The notes under the pieces are model-generated. The model had not been told where the DNA came from and did no database searches. It saw only the letters and a list, made by a program, of their open reading frames with translations. This document shows positions 26,554 to 34,898 of a stretch of DNA of 64,000 bases, in pieces; position 1 is the first letter of the stretch, and each line of letters begins with the position of its first letter. The stretch spans positions 1,144,001 through 1,208,000 of the forward strand of contig NZ_CP047491.1 in assembly GCF_009931115.1 (NCBI RefSeq), written 5' to 3'. This DNA is from Microbulbifer hydrolyticus (GTDB taxonomy: Bacteria > Pseudomonadota > Gammaproteobacteria > Pseudomonadales > Cellvibrionaceae). The translations under genes and the position numbers were made by a program.

Positions 26554-29202
26554 ATGCTTAAGCGCAACAAACTCGCTCTCTCGATCAGTGCAGCTGTACT
26601 CGGTGGTAGCCTCGTGGCTCCGCTGGCAGTTGCTCAACAAGACACAGCTCTGGAAGAGATTACCGTTACGGGTATTCGTGGGGCTCTGCAAGACGCCGTA
26701 AATATCAAGCGTGATGCGACCGACCTGGTTGACGCCGTATCCGCAGAAGACGTGGGCAAGTTCCCCGATTCTGACGTGGGTGAAGCTCTGGGCCGTATTC
26801 CGGGCATCACCGTTGGCCGCGCATTCGGTCAGGGTGCCTCCGTCTCTATTCGCGGTGCTGCACCGTCCATGACTCTGACCCAGCTGAATGGTCAGAACGT
26901 TGCATCCACTGGCTGGTTCGACCAAATTCCGGTTGATCGCAGCTTCAACTACTCCCTGCTGCCCGCCGAACTGATCGGTGGCATCGAAGTTTACAAATCT
27001 TCCCGTGCCGACCTGAACGAAGGCGGTATCGGCGGTACCGTCATCGTCAACACCCGCAAGCCGCTGGACCTCGACGCGAACACCGCGTGGATTGGCACCA
27101 CTGCGCGCGTTGGCACGATCAGTGATGAAATTGCCCCGGAAGTTTCTGGCTTGTACAGCTGGAAGAACGATGAGGAGACTTTTGGTGTTCTCGTTGCTGC
27201 CGCCAAAGAAGACCGCGAATACGTGCGTCGCGGTACCGAGTCGGACTACCGTTGGTGGGGCGATGTTGCGCCGACCACTTTCATTCAGGATCAAGAGCGC
27301 ACTGCTCTGGATGTAACCCTGCAGTACGCGCCGACTGAAGAGCTGTCTTTCACCCTGCACGCCATGTCCCTGGACATGCAGGCCGATAACTCCAACACCA
27401 GTCTGTACCTGTTCACCCTGAATGGTGACAACGTTACGTGCAACACTACCAATGCTGCTGGCCTGTGTACTTCCAGCACGACCACCAACTCTCAGTTCGG
27501 TGATCTGGAAATTGGCTGGGCGGGCGGTGCGCTCGGTAACGAAACTTTTATTCAGACTTGGGGCCGCAAGTCCTCAATGAGCTCTGATACCTTCGATTTC
27601 GGTACCGAGTACGAAGGTGAGGGTTTCCGTGTCAGCGGTAATATCGGTTCTACCAAAGCGGAAGGTGGTACGGACTTCACCACTAACTTCCAGCATTTCC
27701 CGAGCCTGGGCGATACCATGTCTCTGTGGGAAGGTTCTATTGATGCGACCGGTAACGAGATCATCATTAATCCGACCATGGACCCGAGCCTGACTCTGGA
27801 CGACTACGCCGCGACTACTTCTCCGCAGGGTTGGGCTGTAGGTAGTGGCCCCGCGCAAGACGAAGAATCCTATGCCCAGGTTGATGTCGAGTTCGACCTG
27901 AATGTAGGTATCCTGACTTCCTTCAAAACTGGCGCTCGCTGGACTGACCACGACGTAAACCGTCGTTCCTTCACTGGTCAGATCACCCCGCAGCAGGTGT
28001 CTACCTCTGACGTGTACAGCGGAATTTACGAAGTTGGTCAGAACGGTTTCACCGCACCGAAACCCGATCTGGACGCAATGGTTTCCGTTACTCGCAACAG
28101 CCTCGATCAGTGGGTTGAAGAGCGCGCTGGTTACTCCGACCTGAACGAAGAGAACACCGCCCTCTACGGTATGTTCACTTTCGAATCCGGTGCCCTGACT
28201 GGTAACTTCGGTCTGCGTTACATCTCTACCGACGTGACCCGCACCCAGTACGACCTGGATGGCACTGAGCCGATGGATGGCGAAATCGCAGCGAATGTTG
28301 GTTACAGCTACTCCTTGTCCAACTACGGTGCGGACTACAGCGATGTACTGCCCAGCGCTACCGTTCGCTACGAACTGTCTGACGATGTGGTTCTGCGCGC
28401 TTCTGCCTCTCAGGCTATTAGCCGTCCGAACTACGATGACATGCTCGTCGCCTACAACGGCTTTGCCGACGACAATGAGTTGAACCAGCAGCTGCGTATC
28501 GGTAGCGAAGGTCTTCTGCCGATGAAGGCGACCAGTGCAGACATCGCCATCGAGTACTACTACGGTGATGGCAACCTGGTATCTGCGACTTACTTCGTTA
28601 AGTCTATCGACGACTTCGTAACTTCTGACATCATGACCGATCAGCAGATTGGCCTTGAGGATCCGGCGGCTGGTGACGTATGGGCTGTTGAAACCCTGAA
28701 GAACTCCGGCGGTGCAGACATCCAGGGTCTGGAGCTGCAAATTCAGCACGCGTTTGATAACGGCTTCGGTGTTGCAGCCAACTACACCTACACCGATGCG
28801 GAAGCCCCGAGTGAAGCCTTCATGGATCAGCTGCCGCTGTTCACCGAGTCTTCCGAGCACGCCTACAACCTGGTGGGCTACTGGGAAAATGACACCTTCT
28901 CGGCTCGTGCGGCTTACAACTTCCGTTCTGAGTACCTGATTCGTGACGGTGGTTTCTGGTACGGTAACCGCATGCACGATGACTTCGGGTCGCTGGATCT
29001 GAGCTTCTACTGGTATGCTACCGAAAACCTGGATGTAACCTTCGAAGCGATCAACGTGCTTGAAGAAGATGACATTCAGTTCGGTGCTGCCGATGCAGCA
29101 AGCTCTGCCACTGGCATGAAAGGCTCCCTCCAGGAAGGTTTCCCGGCGTGGTCCTTCCAGGGCGAAGCCGTGTACCAGCTGGGCGCAAGCTACAAGTTCT
29201 AA
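26554..29202 (+). CDS. TonB-dependent outer-membrane receptor, probable GlcNAc/chitooligosaccharide uptake
   Basis: Receptor of 882 aa. The signal peptide (about 1-27, ending PLAVA) is followed by the TonB-box-like EEITVTGIRGALQ. The plug includes DVGKFPDSDVGEALGRIPGI and SVSIRGAAPSMTLTQLNGQ, typical of the Xanthomonas/Caulobacter receptor group (TIGR01782 type). The barrel ends with QLGASYKF, a normal C-terminal phenylalanine. Tandem LacI-type operators upstream match the site before nagK, so a GlcNAc or chitin-derived ligand is the best guess; this is inference. Codon use is strongly biased, unlike the halogenase behind it, which suggests high expression. Confidence 0.92.
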   Translation: MLKRNKLALSISAAVLGGSLVAPLAVAQQDTALEEITVTGIRGALQDAVNIKRDATDLVDAVSAEDVGKFPDSDVGEALGRIPGITVGRAFGQGASVSIRGAAPSMTLTQLNGQNVASTGWFDQIPVDRSFNYSLLPAELIGGIEVYKSSRADLNEGGIGGTVIVNTRKPLDLDANTAWIGTTARVGTISDEIAPEVSGLYSWKNDEETFGVLVAAAKEDREYVRRGTESDYRWWGDVAPTTFIQDQERTALDVTLQYAPTEELSFTLHAMSLDMQADNSNTSLYLFTLNGDNVTCNTTNAAGLCTSSTTTNSQFGDLEIGWAGGALGNETFIQTWGRKSSMSSDTFDFGTEYEGEGFRVSGNIGSTKAEGGTDFTTNFQHFPSLGDTMSLWEGSIDATGNEIIINPTMDPSLTLDDYAATTSPQGWAVGSGPAQDEESYAQVDVEFDLNVGILTSFKTGARWTDHDVNRRSFTGQITPQQVSTSDVYSGIYEVGQNGFTAPKPDLDAMVSVTRNSLDQWVEERAGYSDLNEENTALYGMFTFESGALTGNFGLRYISTDVTRTQYDLDGTEPMDGEIAANVGYSYSLSNYGADYSDVLPSATVRYELSDDVVLRASASQAISRPNYDDMLVAYNGFADDNELNQQLRIGSEGLLPMKATSADIAIEYYYGDGNLVSATYFVKSIDDFVTSDIMTDQQIGLEDPAAGDVWAVETLKNSGGADIQGLELQIQHAFDNGFGVAANYTYTDAEAPSEAFMDQLPLFTESSEHAYNLVGYWENDTFSARAAYNFRSEYLIRDGGFWYGNRMHDDFGSLDLSFYWYATENLDVTFEAINVLEEDDIQFGAADAASSATGMKGSLQEGFPAWSFQGEAVYQLGASYKF

Positions 29203-29211
29203 GAACTGAGC

Positions 29212-29247
29212 GAAAAAAAAGCCCAGCTATTAGCTGGGCTTTTTTTT
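29212..29247 (+). terminator. Terminator/attenuator between receptor and halogenase genes
   Basis: AGCCCAGCT (29220-29228) pairs with AGCTGGGCT (29232-29240) around a 3-nt loop, with an A-run before and T-run after. It lies only 18 bp after the receptor stop and 18 bp before the halogenase start, so it probably lets only part of the transcripts continue. Confidence 0.88.
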
Positions 29248-29264
29248 GCCTTGAGGTAAGTGAT

Positions 29265-30797
29265 ATGAAAATAAGAAAAATTGCGATTGTTGGTGGTGGC
29301 ACGGCTGGTTGGATAGCTGCCAATCACCTGGGGGTCGAGCTATCCAGAGATCCGGATATTCAAATTACACTTATCGAGTCCAAGGATGTGCCGGTCATCG
29401 GCGTAGGGGAGGGGACGGTTCCGCGGATTAAGGAAACCCTGCACAAGTTTGGTATTTCTGAAATCGACCTGCTGGCCACTTGTGACGCGACGCTGAAAAC
29501 AGGGATCAAGTTTTCAAACTGGATGGCACCTGAAAAAGGCGAGGCCGAGCATTTCTATTATCACCCGTTTAGTTCTCCCTATCCCAAGGGATATGACGTT
29601 ACCGATTACTGGCTGACGATTAAGCGCGATGTCCCATTTTCCCATCTTTCAGATGTGTTTCTGGTTGCGGAAGGGGATAAATGCCCAAAACGCAAGTCTT
29701 CACCCCCTTACCTGGGTGCGGTTGACTACGCCTATCATTTTAATGCTGCAAAATTTTCTGAGTTGCTCGCATCTAATGCTAAGCGGCGCTTCGATGTCCA
29801 GCATAAATTCGAGACGGTATGTGATGTCCGCCTGGATGATAGAGGAAGCATAGAGAAGCTTGTTTACGCATCTGGCAGCGAAGAGGCTTTTGACTTTTAT
29901 ATTGATTGCAGTGGATTCAATGCTGCGTTACTGGGCAAAGCGCTGGATACCCCGTTCGAGGATAAATCTTCGCAAATTTTGACGGATACCGCGCTGGTTC
30001 TGCAGGAAGAAACTGCTCCGGACAGTCCGATTCAACCGTATACCACTGCTCGTGCACACAAAGCGGGCTGGATTTGGGATATTCCGTTGACTACGCGGCG
30101 GGGGTTGGGCTGCGTATATTCCAGCGCACATATGAGTGATAGCGAGGCTGCTGAAGAGTTCTCCAGTTACCTGGGGCGCTCGGTAGATTCGGAATCAGTG
30201 CGAAAAATTCCGATGAAGATTGGTTACCGGCAGCAATTCTGGAAGAAGAATTGTGTGGCTTTGGGATTGGCGCAGGGCTTTGTTGAGCCATTGGAAGCGA
30301 CGTCAATTCTGGTGACGGATTTTTCCGCCAGCTTGTTAGCAAAGAGCTTCCCGAAAACGGTGGAAGACATTCCGTTGCTCACGGGCTATTACAACAAGGC
30401 CGTTCGATATACCTGGGAAAGGGTGATCGACTTTGTTCAGTTGCATTATTGTATTTCCGATCGGCAGGACTCTGACTTCTGGCTCGATTGCACGCGCGGA
30501 GCGCAGAAGTCAGATGTGCTGGAGGAGCGACTGCAGCGTTGGAAGGTCGTGACCCCAAAGTCTTCAGACTTCTTCAGTACTTTCGACATTTTCGGGGTCG
30601 AGAATCACCTGTACGTCCTATATGGAATGGACTTCGATACTCGGCCAACACCGATTGCCGAGAAAGAGGGTGAAAGGGCGCATGATATTATCCGCGAATT
30701 GCGTGAACATTCGGCGAAGGTGGCCGGTGAGTTGATGCCGCATCGCACCTGGTTGAGTGAGCTACAACGGCATCTCGCGCAAATGGCCGCGCGTTAA
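29265..30797 (+). CDS. Flavin-dependent tryptophan-halogenase-like protein
   Basis: Protein of 510 aa of the tryptophan 7-halogenase family. The FAD-binding GGGTAG is at residues 10-15. The diagnostic WIWDIP (WxWxIP) motif is at 269-274. Lys78 in TLKTGIKFSNW aligns by eye with the catalytic lysine (K79) of PrnA, and Glu344 in VEPLEATS with its catalytic glutamate region. All key motifs are present, so it looks active. The ATG at 29265 has GAGGTAAG upstream. Its relatives near TonB receptors (for example BrvH of Brevundimonas) halogenate indole in vitro, but their natural substrate is not known to me. Codon use is less biased than in the receptor gene. Confidence 0.88.
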   Translation: MKIRKIAIVGGGTAGWIAANHLGVELSRDPDIQITLIESKDVPVIGVGEGTVPRIKETLHKFGISEIDLLATCDATLKTGIKFSNWMAPEKGEAEHFYYHPFSSPYPKGYDVTDYWLTIKRDVPFSHLSDVFLVAEGDKCPKRKSSPPYLGAVDYAYHFNAAKFSELLASNAKRRFDVQHKFETVCDVRLDDRGSIEKLVYASGSEEAFDFYIDCSGFNAALLGKALDTPFEDKSSQILTDTALVLQEETAPDSPIQPYTTARAHKAGWIWDIPLTTRRGLGCVYSSAHMSDSEAAEEFSSYLGRSVDSESVRKIPMKIGYRQQFWKKNCVALGLAQGFVEPLEATSILVTDFSASLLAKSFPKTVEDIPLLTGYYNKAVRYTWERVIDFVQLHYCISDRQDSDFWLDCTRGAQKSDVLEERLQRWKVVTPKSSDFFSTFDIFGVENHLYVLYGMDFDTRPTPIAEKEGERAHDIIRELREHSAKVAGELMPHRTWLSELQRHLAQMAAR

Positions 30798-30816
30798 GTT
30801 TTTTGAGGTGGGTAGT

Positions 30817-31497
30817 ATGCAGGTACTGAGAGTTGGTGAGGAGAGGAATAAAGTCATAATCCTTGATGACTTTCTGGAGAATCCTCAAGAGCTTGTGAAG
30901 TTCGCCAAAGGCGCACATTTTACCCCTTACCCCATCGCAGCGGAGCGCAAGGGGTACCCAGGGGTTCGGGCTGCTGCGCCTGCCAGCTATGGCGAGTTGG
31001 TGCGCGAGCGTGTTGATTCAATCATCCGCGCTGAGTTCGATGTGCCTTCTACAGCCAGGCTGAACACCTTCCAAGAGGCCCTGAATCTGATTTCCGTGCA
31101 GGAAGAGGATCTCGGGCCATTGCAGAGGATCCCGCACTTTGATGCGAGTGACCCAAACTTCTTCGCGGTTTTGTTGTATCTATGCGATGACCAGCACGGT
31201 GGAACGGGGTTCTATCGCCACAACAGCACGGGTTTCGAGAGGGTGACTCCTGAGCGGTGTGATGCCTACCTGGACAGGTGCTATGAAGAGCTGAATAGTC
31301 AGCGCTGGCCGAAAAGGTACTGTCTCGATGAGCACAAGTTGTTCATGCGGATTGGTTTTGTTCCTGCAAAATTTAACCGGCTCGTCATATATCGTGGTGG
31401 TACTTTGCACAGTGCAAACATTCTCGGAGATCACAGTATTAGTGATTGCCCGGAAACTGGCCGGCTGACCGCGAACGTGTTTATTGGGTATCGCTGA
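30817..31497 (+). CDS. DUF6445 family protein, possible 2-oxoglutarate Fe(II) oxygenase
   Basis: Protein of 226 aa starting at the ATG at 30817 (GAGGTGGG upstream), 19 bp after the halogenase. It begins MQVLRVGEERNKVIILDDFL, the usual DUF6445 start. The sequence contains His107-Phe-Asp109 in RIPHFDASD, His198 in GGTLHSANI and Arg216 in TGRLTANVF. Spacing and order match the HxD...H...RxS/T pattern of the 2-oxoglutarate Fe(II) oxygenase superfamily. This is my reading of motifs, not a database result. Close spacing to the halogenase suggests both act on the same substrate or pathway. Confidence 0.78.
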   Translation: MQVLRVGEERNKVIILDDFLENPQELVKFAKGAHFTPYPIAAERKGYPGVRAAAPASYGELVRERVDSIIRAEFDVPSTARLNTFQEALNLISVQEEDLGPLQRIPHFDASDPNFFAVLLYLCDDQHGGTGFYRHNSTGFERVTPERCDAYLDRCYEELNSQRWPKRYCLDEHKLFMRIGFVPAKFNRLVIYRGGTLHSANILGDHSISDCPETGRLTANVFIGYR

Positions 31498-31622
31498 TCG
31501 CCTGGGGGGAAGGGGCTGGTATCCGTCTAGATAGTGGTGTAACTTTTTGCTTCCCTTTTCAAGTATAAAAAATATACTAAGCGGGTTTTTTAGAATAACT
31601 TCAAATTTCAATAAGGTGTTGT

Positions 31623-32339
31623 ATGGCCACTGTAGAAGCCCCAAAAATCGTTCCTCTGCGCAGCGACGTCCACGGTAAGCTGAAAGTCCGTGAGTTGGGG
31701 ACCTTTGAGCACGTTAAGAACGCACACATGGTGCCGGTCACTGCTCACGAATTCTCTCGTCTGGGTGCCGAGTACCCGATCGTGTTCGTCAAGAACTCCG
31801 AAACCGACCAGTTCCAGTCTGTTGCTCTTTTGAGCCTGAAAGTAGGCGAAAACCTGTTTGTCGATGGCGAAAAGTGGAAAGGTGTTTTCGTTCCTGGCGC
31901 CGTGCGCAATCATCCGTTCGTTCTGGCCCCGGCTGGCGAGAACAAAGAGCAGCTGCTGGTGGGTCTGGTCGAGAACAGCCCGGTTGTTGGTGAAGAGGAG
32001 GGCAATGCCCTGTTCGAAGAGTCTGGTGAAGAGTCTGAGTACCTGAAGGCCAAGAAAGAGTCTCTGGTTGGGTACCTGGAGAGCGACCAGATGACCAAGG
32101 CATTCATCACCATCCTGGCCGAGAAAGATCTGCTGACCACTCAGAATGTAGCCGTCAACGCGGGTGGCGAGAAGATCAATCTGACCGGTATCTACATGGT
32201 CGATGAGAAGAAGCTGGGTGAAATGAGCGAAGAAGACTTCGCGGACTTCCGCAAGCGTGGCTTCCTGCCGCCGCTGTTCGCGCAGCTGGGCTCCATGCAC
32301 CAGTTCTCCCGTCTGGCGCGGATGCAGGCCGAAGCCTGA
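31623..32339 (+). CDS. SapC family protein
   Basis: Acidic protein of 238 aa resembling SapC (named after a Campylobacter surface-layer locus), by IVPLRSDVHGKLKVREL near the start, HEFSRLGAEYPIVFVKN, and the middle LLSLKVGENLFVDGEKWKGVFVPGAVRNHPF. No signal peptide is visible, so it is probably cytoplasmic. SapC genes often sit beside TonB receptors and tryptophan-halogenase-like genes in Xanthomonas, Caulobacter and sphingomonads; biochemical function is unknown. The 125-bp gap before it contains TATACT (31573-31578), a possible -10. Codon use is strongly biased, like the receptor. Confidence 0.85.
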   Translation: MATVEAPKIVPLRSDVHGKLKVRELGTFEHVKNAHMVPVTAHEFSRLGAEYPIVFVKNSETDQFQSVALLSLKVGENLFVDGEKWKGVFVPGAVRNHPFVLAPAGENKEQLLVGLVENSPVVGEEEGNALFEESGEESEYLKAKKESLVGYLESDQMTKAFITILAEKDLLTTQNVAVNAGGEKINLTGIYMVDEKKLGEMSEEDFADFRKRGFLPPLFAQLGSMHQFSRLARMQAEA

Positions 32340-32426
32340 TATTTACCCGGGGAGCATCCGCTTCCCGGCTTTCCCGGTCTCGCTCTGAGCTGAGGCCGGG
32401 AATTTACCCCTCTGGCTATTCCCACC

Positions 32427-33470
32427 ATGTTTTTTTCCCGCTATGCCGCCTGGCTGATCTTCCTCGGAGCTTTTTACGGGCTCTGGGCGTTGTTTGTATT
32501 CGGTCAAAACCTGTGGGGGGCGGTTACTGAGCACTGGCCGATGGCGTTGTCCATGGCTATTGGCAGCTACGCTGCGGGCTCTACCCCCATGGGTGGCGGT
32601 ACCGTGGGCTTTCCGGTGCTGGTGCTGCTATTCGATATGCCTGCCAGCCTGGGGCGGGACTTCAGCTTTGCGGTGCAGTCCATTGGTATGGTCAGCGCCA
32701 GCATTTTCATTTTTTGCCGGCGCCAGCTGCTGGCTTGGTCCATGTTGCGCGGTGCCCTGCTGGGGAGTCTGCTGACAACGCCTCTCGGCATCCTCTTTTT
32801 TGCACCGCTGGTGCCCGAGTTGTGGGTGAAGCTGGGATTTGCAGTGATCTGGGGCAGCTTCGGGCTGTTGCACCTTTATCGCCTCAATGAGATTACCGGA
32901 CACGATCACGCCGGTGACCCGCGCTGTCCGAAGGACTTCGGCGTTGGCCTTGTGTTGGGGGCGGTGTCCGGCTTTGTCGCGGTGTCAGTGACCGGGGTGG
33001 GTATCGACATGGTGGTCTATGCGGCGCTGGTGCTGTTGAGCAGGGTGGACCTCAAGGTGGCCATTCCGACGTCCGTGGTCATCATGGCGTTCTCTTCTGT
33101 GGTCGGGGTGGTGGTCAAAAGCCTGTCCGGCGACTGGCAGCCTGGCGTGCTCGGGAACTGGCTGGCTGCCGCACCGGTGGTGGCCTTGGGAGCGCCACTG
33201 GGCGTGTTTGTGGTTGGCCTGATCGGGCGCAAGCCGACGCTGCTGGTGGTGGCGCTACTGTGCATCGTGCAGTTTGTGTGGACCTGTATGTCGGAAAGGG
33301 CGACCCTGGGGACTGCGGGTACGGCCGTTGCGCTGCTGTCGGTGCTGGTGTGTCTTGGGGGGTTCGAGGCGCTGCGATCGCTGGGGCTCCGCAGGGAGCG
33401 CCGTCGCAAGGGCCTGGCGGCAGCAGCGGGGGCGACCTTCCGTCGGGGCCCGTTGGCTTCCGGAACCTGA
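32427..33470 (+). CDS. TauE/SafE family sulfite/anion exporter-like permease
   Basis: Inner-membrane protein of 347 aa with about eight hydrophobic helices. The internal pair GSYAAGSTPMGGGTVGFPV and GAVSGFVAVSVTGVGIDMVVY corresponds to the repeated glycine-rich motif of the TauE/SafE (sulfite exporter) family. The substrate is unknown. The C-terminal tail after about residue 320 is basic and soluble. It ends before the terminator shared with the tRNA unit and shows no functional tie to the SapC cassette. Confidence 0.8.
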   Translation: MFFSRYAAWLIFLGAFYGLWALFVFGQNLWGAVTEHWPMALSMAIGSYAAGSTPMGGGTVGFPVLVLLFDMPASLGRDFSFAVQSIGMVSASIFIFCRRQLLAWSMLRGALLGSLLTTPLGILFFAPLVPELWVKLGFAVIWGSFGLLHLYRLNEITGHDHAGDPRCPKDFGVGLVLGAVSGFVAVSVTGVGIDMVVYAALVLLSRVDLKVAIPTSVVIMAFSSVVGVVVKSLSGDWQPGVLGNWLAAAPVVALGAPLGVFVVGLIGRKPTLLVVALLCIVQFVWTCMSERATLGTAGTAVALLSVLVCLGGFEALRSLGLRRERRRKGLAAAAGATFRRGPLASGT

Positions 33471-33518
33471 TCTGGCGGCTATTGCTGGCGTCGATCACGG
33501 GCAATTGCAGTGCGCAAT

Positions 33519-33552
33519 AAAAAAGGCGATCTCTTGCGAGATCGCCTTTTTT
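33519..33552. terminator. Bidirectional terminator between the TauE/SafE gene and tRNA-Gln
   Basis: A 9-bp stem GGCGATCTC/GAGATCGCC (33525-33533 with 33538-33546) with A-run before and T-run after. It ends both the plus-strand permease gene and the minus-strand tRNA transcript. Confidence 0.9.
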
Positions 33553-33557
33553 ATATA

Positions 33558-33632
33558 TGGCTGGGGTGGAAGGATTCGAACCTTCGCATGACGGGATCAA
33601 AACCCGCTGCCTTACCGCTTGGCTACACCCCA
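33558..33632 (-). tRNA. tRNA-Gln (anticodon TTG)
   Basis: 75-nt tRNA on the minus strand, including encoded CCA. It starts TGGGGTGTAGCCAAGCGG, with anticodon loop TTTTGAT, T-loop GGTTCGAATCC, and acceptor stem closing with CACCCCA. It is base-for-base identical to the copy at 38760. Confidence 0.97.
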
Positions 33633-33669
33633 GTATTGGGTTCGTGAAGCTGGATTCACGAGAAGAAAA

Positions 33670-33746
<77 letters not shown>

Positions 33747-33776
33747 ACTGAAAGTCTCGGCTAACCGAGGGCGCGC

Positions 33777-33805
33777 ATTATCGGGCTACCTTGTGGGCGT
33801 GTCAA
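33777..33805 (-). promoter_or_regulatory. sigma70-type promoter for tRNA-Met/tRNA-Gln
   Basis: On the minus strand TTGACA (33805-33800) and GATAAT (33782-33777) are spaced by exactly 17 bp, ending about 30 bp before the tRNA-Met gene. It is the clearest promoter in the window. Confidence 0.85.
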
Positions 33806-33862
33806 CACTTTTTTAGTAACTTAATCAGTAGCTTAGCGCTTAATACACTTTTTGTCCGGCGA

Positions 33863-34777
33863 TCAGCGCCCGCGGCCAATGGCGGCGAGCAGGGAGCCCA
33901 GCACGACGGTAAACGCGCCAACCCAGCTGATCCAGTTCATCGGTTCCACTTCGATATAGGCCGGCCAGAGGGCGCCGATGATGGCGCTCAGCGCCAGCGT
34001 CATCAGTGGAACCAGGGCCAGGGTGGCGCTCACACGGGACGCCTCCCATGCGGCCATGGCCTTGGCGAAGGCGCTATAGGCAATCAGGGTGTTGGCTGTC
34101 AGAAACAGCAGCAGGCCCCAGCCGAGTGCATCCAGCTGCAGGGCGCTGGTTGGGTTGGATACCGGCAGGAAGCACAGGCTGCCGGCGACATAAATCAGCA
34201 TCAGCAGGTTCTGTGGGCGTGACTGGGCGAGGATCTTCTTCTGGAACAGGCCGTAAACCGCCCACGTGGCCGCGGCGATCACCACCAGGCCGACGCCGAT
34301 CAGGTACTGGCGATCTTCCCCTTCGAGCAGCTCCTGGATTCGCAGGTTGAAAAACAGCGGGAGGCCCATGCACACCAGCGCCACACCCATCCACTGGCGG
34401 GCGGAAAACCGTTCGCCCAGCCAGATGACACTGAATATCAGCAGAAGCAGCGGCGCCAGCTGGATCAGGACCTGCAATGCGCCGGGAGTGATGTAGTTGA
34501 GGCCGGTGGCGTAGGCGATGTAGTTACCGAGCAGGCCGCCTACTGCCAGCAGTGTATAAGGCAGTAGTTTGCCGCGAAATAGCGCACCGAGCTGGAGGTC
34601 TCTGCGCCAGCCGTACCAGGCGCCGGCGAACAGGGCTGCGCCAAAAAAGCGGAACCAGGTGACGGTGGTGGAGTCCATGTCGGTAATCAGGCCCTTCATG
34701 GCAATGGGCAGCAGTGCCCACAGGAAGGCGGTGATCAGAGCCAGCGGCAGGCCGACTCTCCAGTTGGATTGGTGCAT
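33863..34777 (-). CDS. EamA family (DMT superfamily) transporter
   Basis: Inner-membrane protein of 304 aa with ten predicted helices in two EamA repeats, starting WRVGLPLALITAFLWALLPIAMK. The segment LNYITPGALQVLIQLAPLLLL, rich in P and G, marks the end of the first repeat; the second begins near VGLVVIAAATWAVYGLFQK. Members export or import amino acids, sugars or other metabolites, and the substrate here is unknown. It lies downstream of ychF on the same strand, with about 120 bp between. Confidence 0.85.
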   Translation of the reverse strand: MHQSNWRVGLPLALITAFLWALLPIAMKGLITDMDSTTVTWFRFFGAALFAGAWYGWRRDLQLGALFRGKLLPYTLLAVGGLLGNYIAYATGLNYITPGALQVLIQLAPLLLLIFSVIWLGERFSARQWMGVALVCMGLPLFFNLRIQELLEGEDRQYLIGVGLVVIAAATWAVYGLFQKKILAQSRPQNLLMLIYVAGSLCFLPVSNPTSALQLDALGWGLLLFLTANTLIAYSAFAKAMAAWEASRVSATLALVPLMTLALSAIIGALWPAYIEVEPMNWISWVGAFTVVLGSLLAAIGRGR

Positions 34778-34898
34778 GGCAACCTTTGATGTTGGTGCAG
34801 TGGGCGCAGCGCGTGGCGGGCTCCGCGGTAAGCGGGTTGCGCGCCCCGGTGCTCTTGTGGAGCACCGGGTGGTCCGGGTTCGGCAGGAGGGTAGGCGG

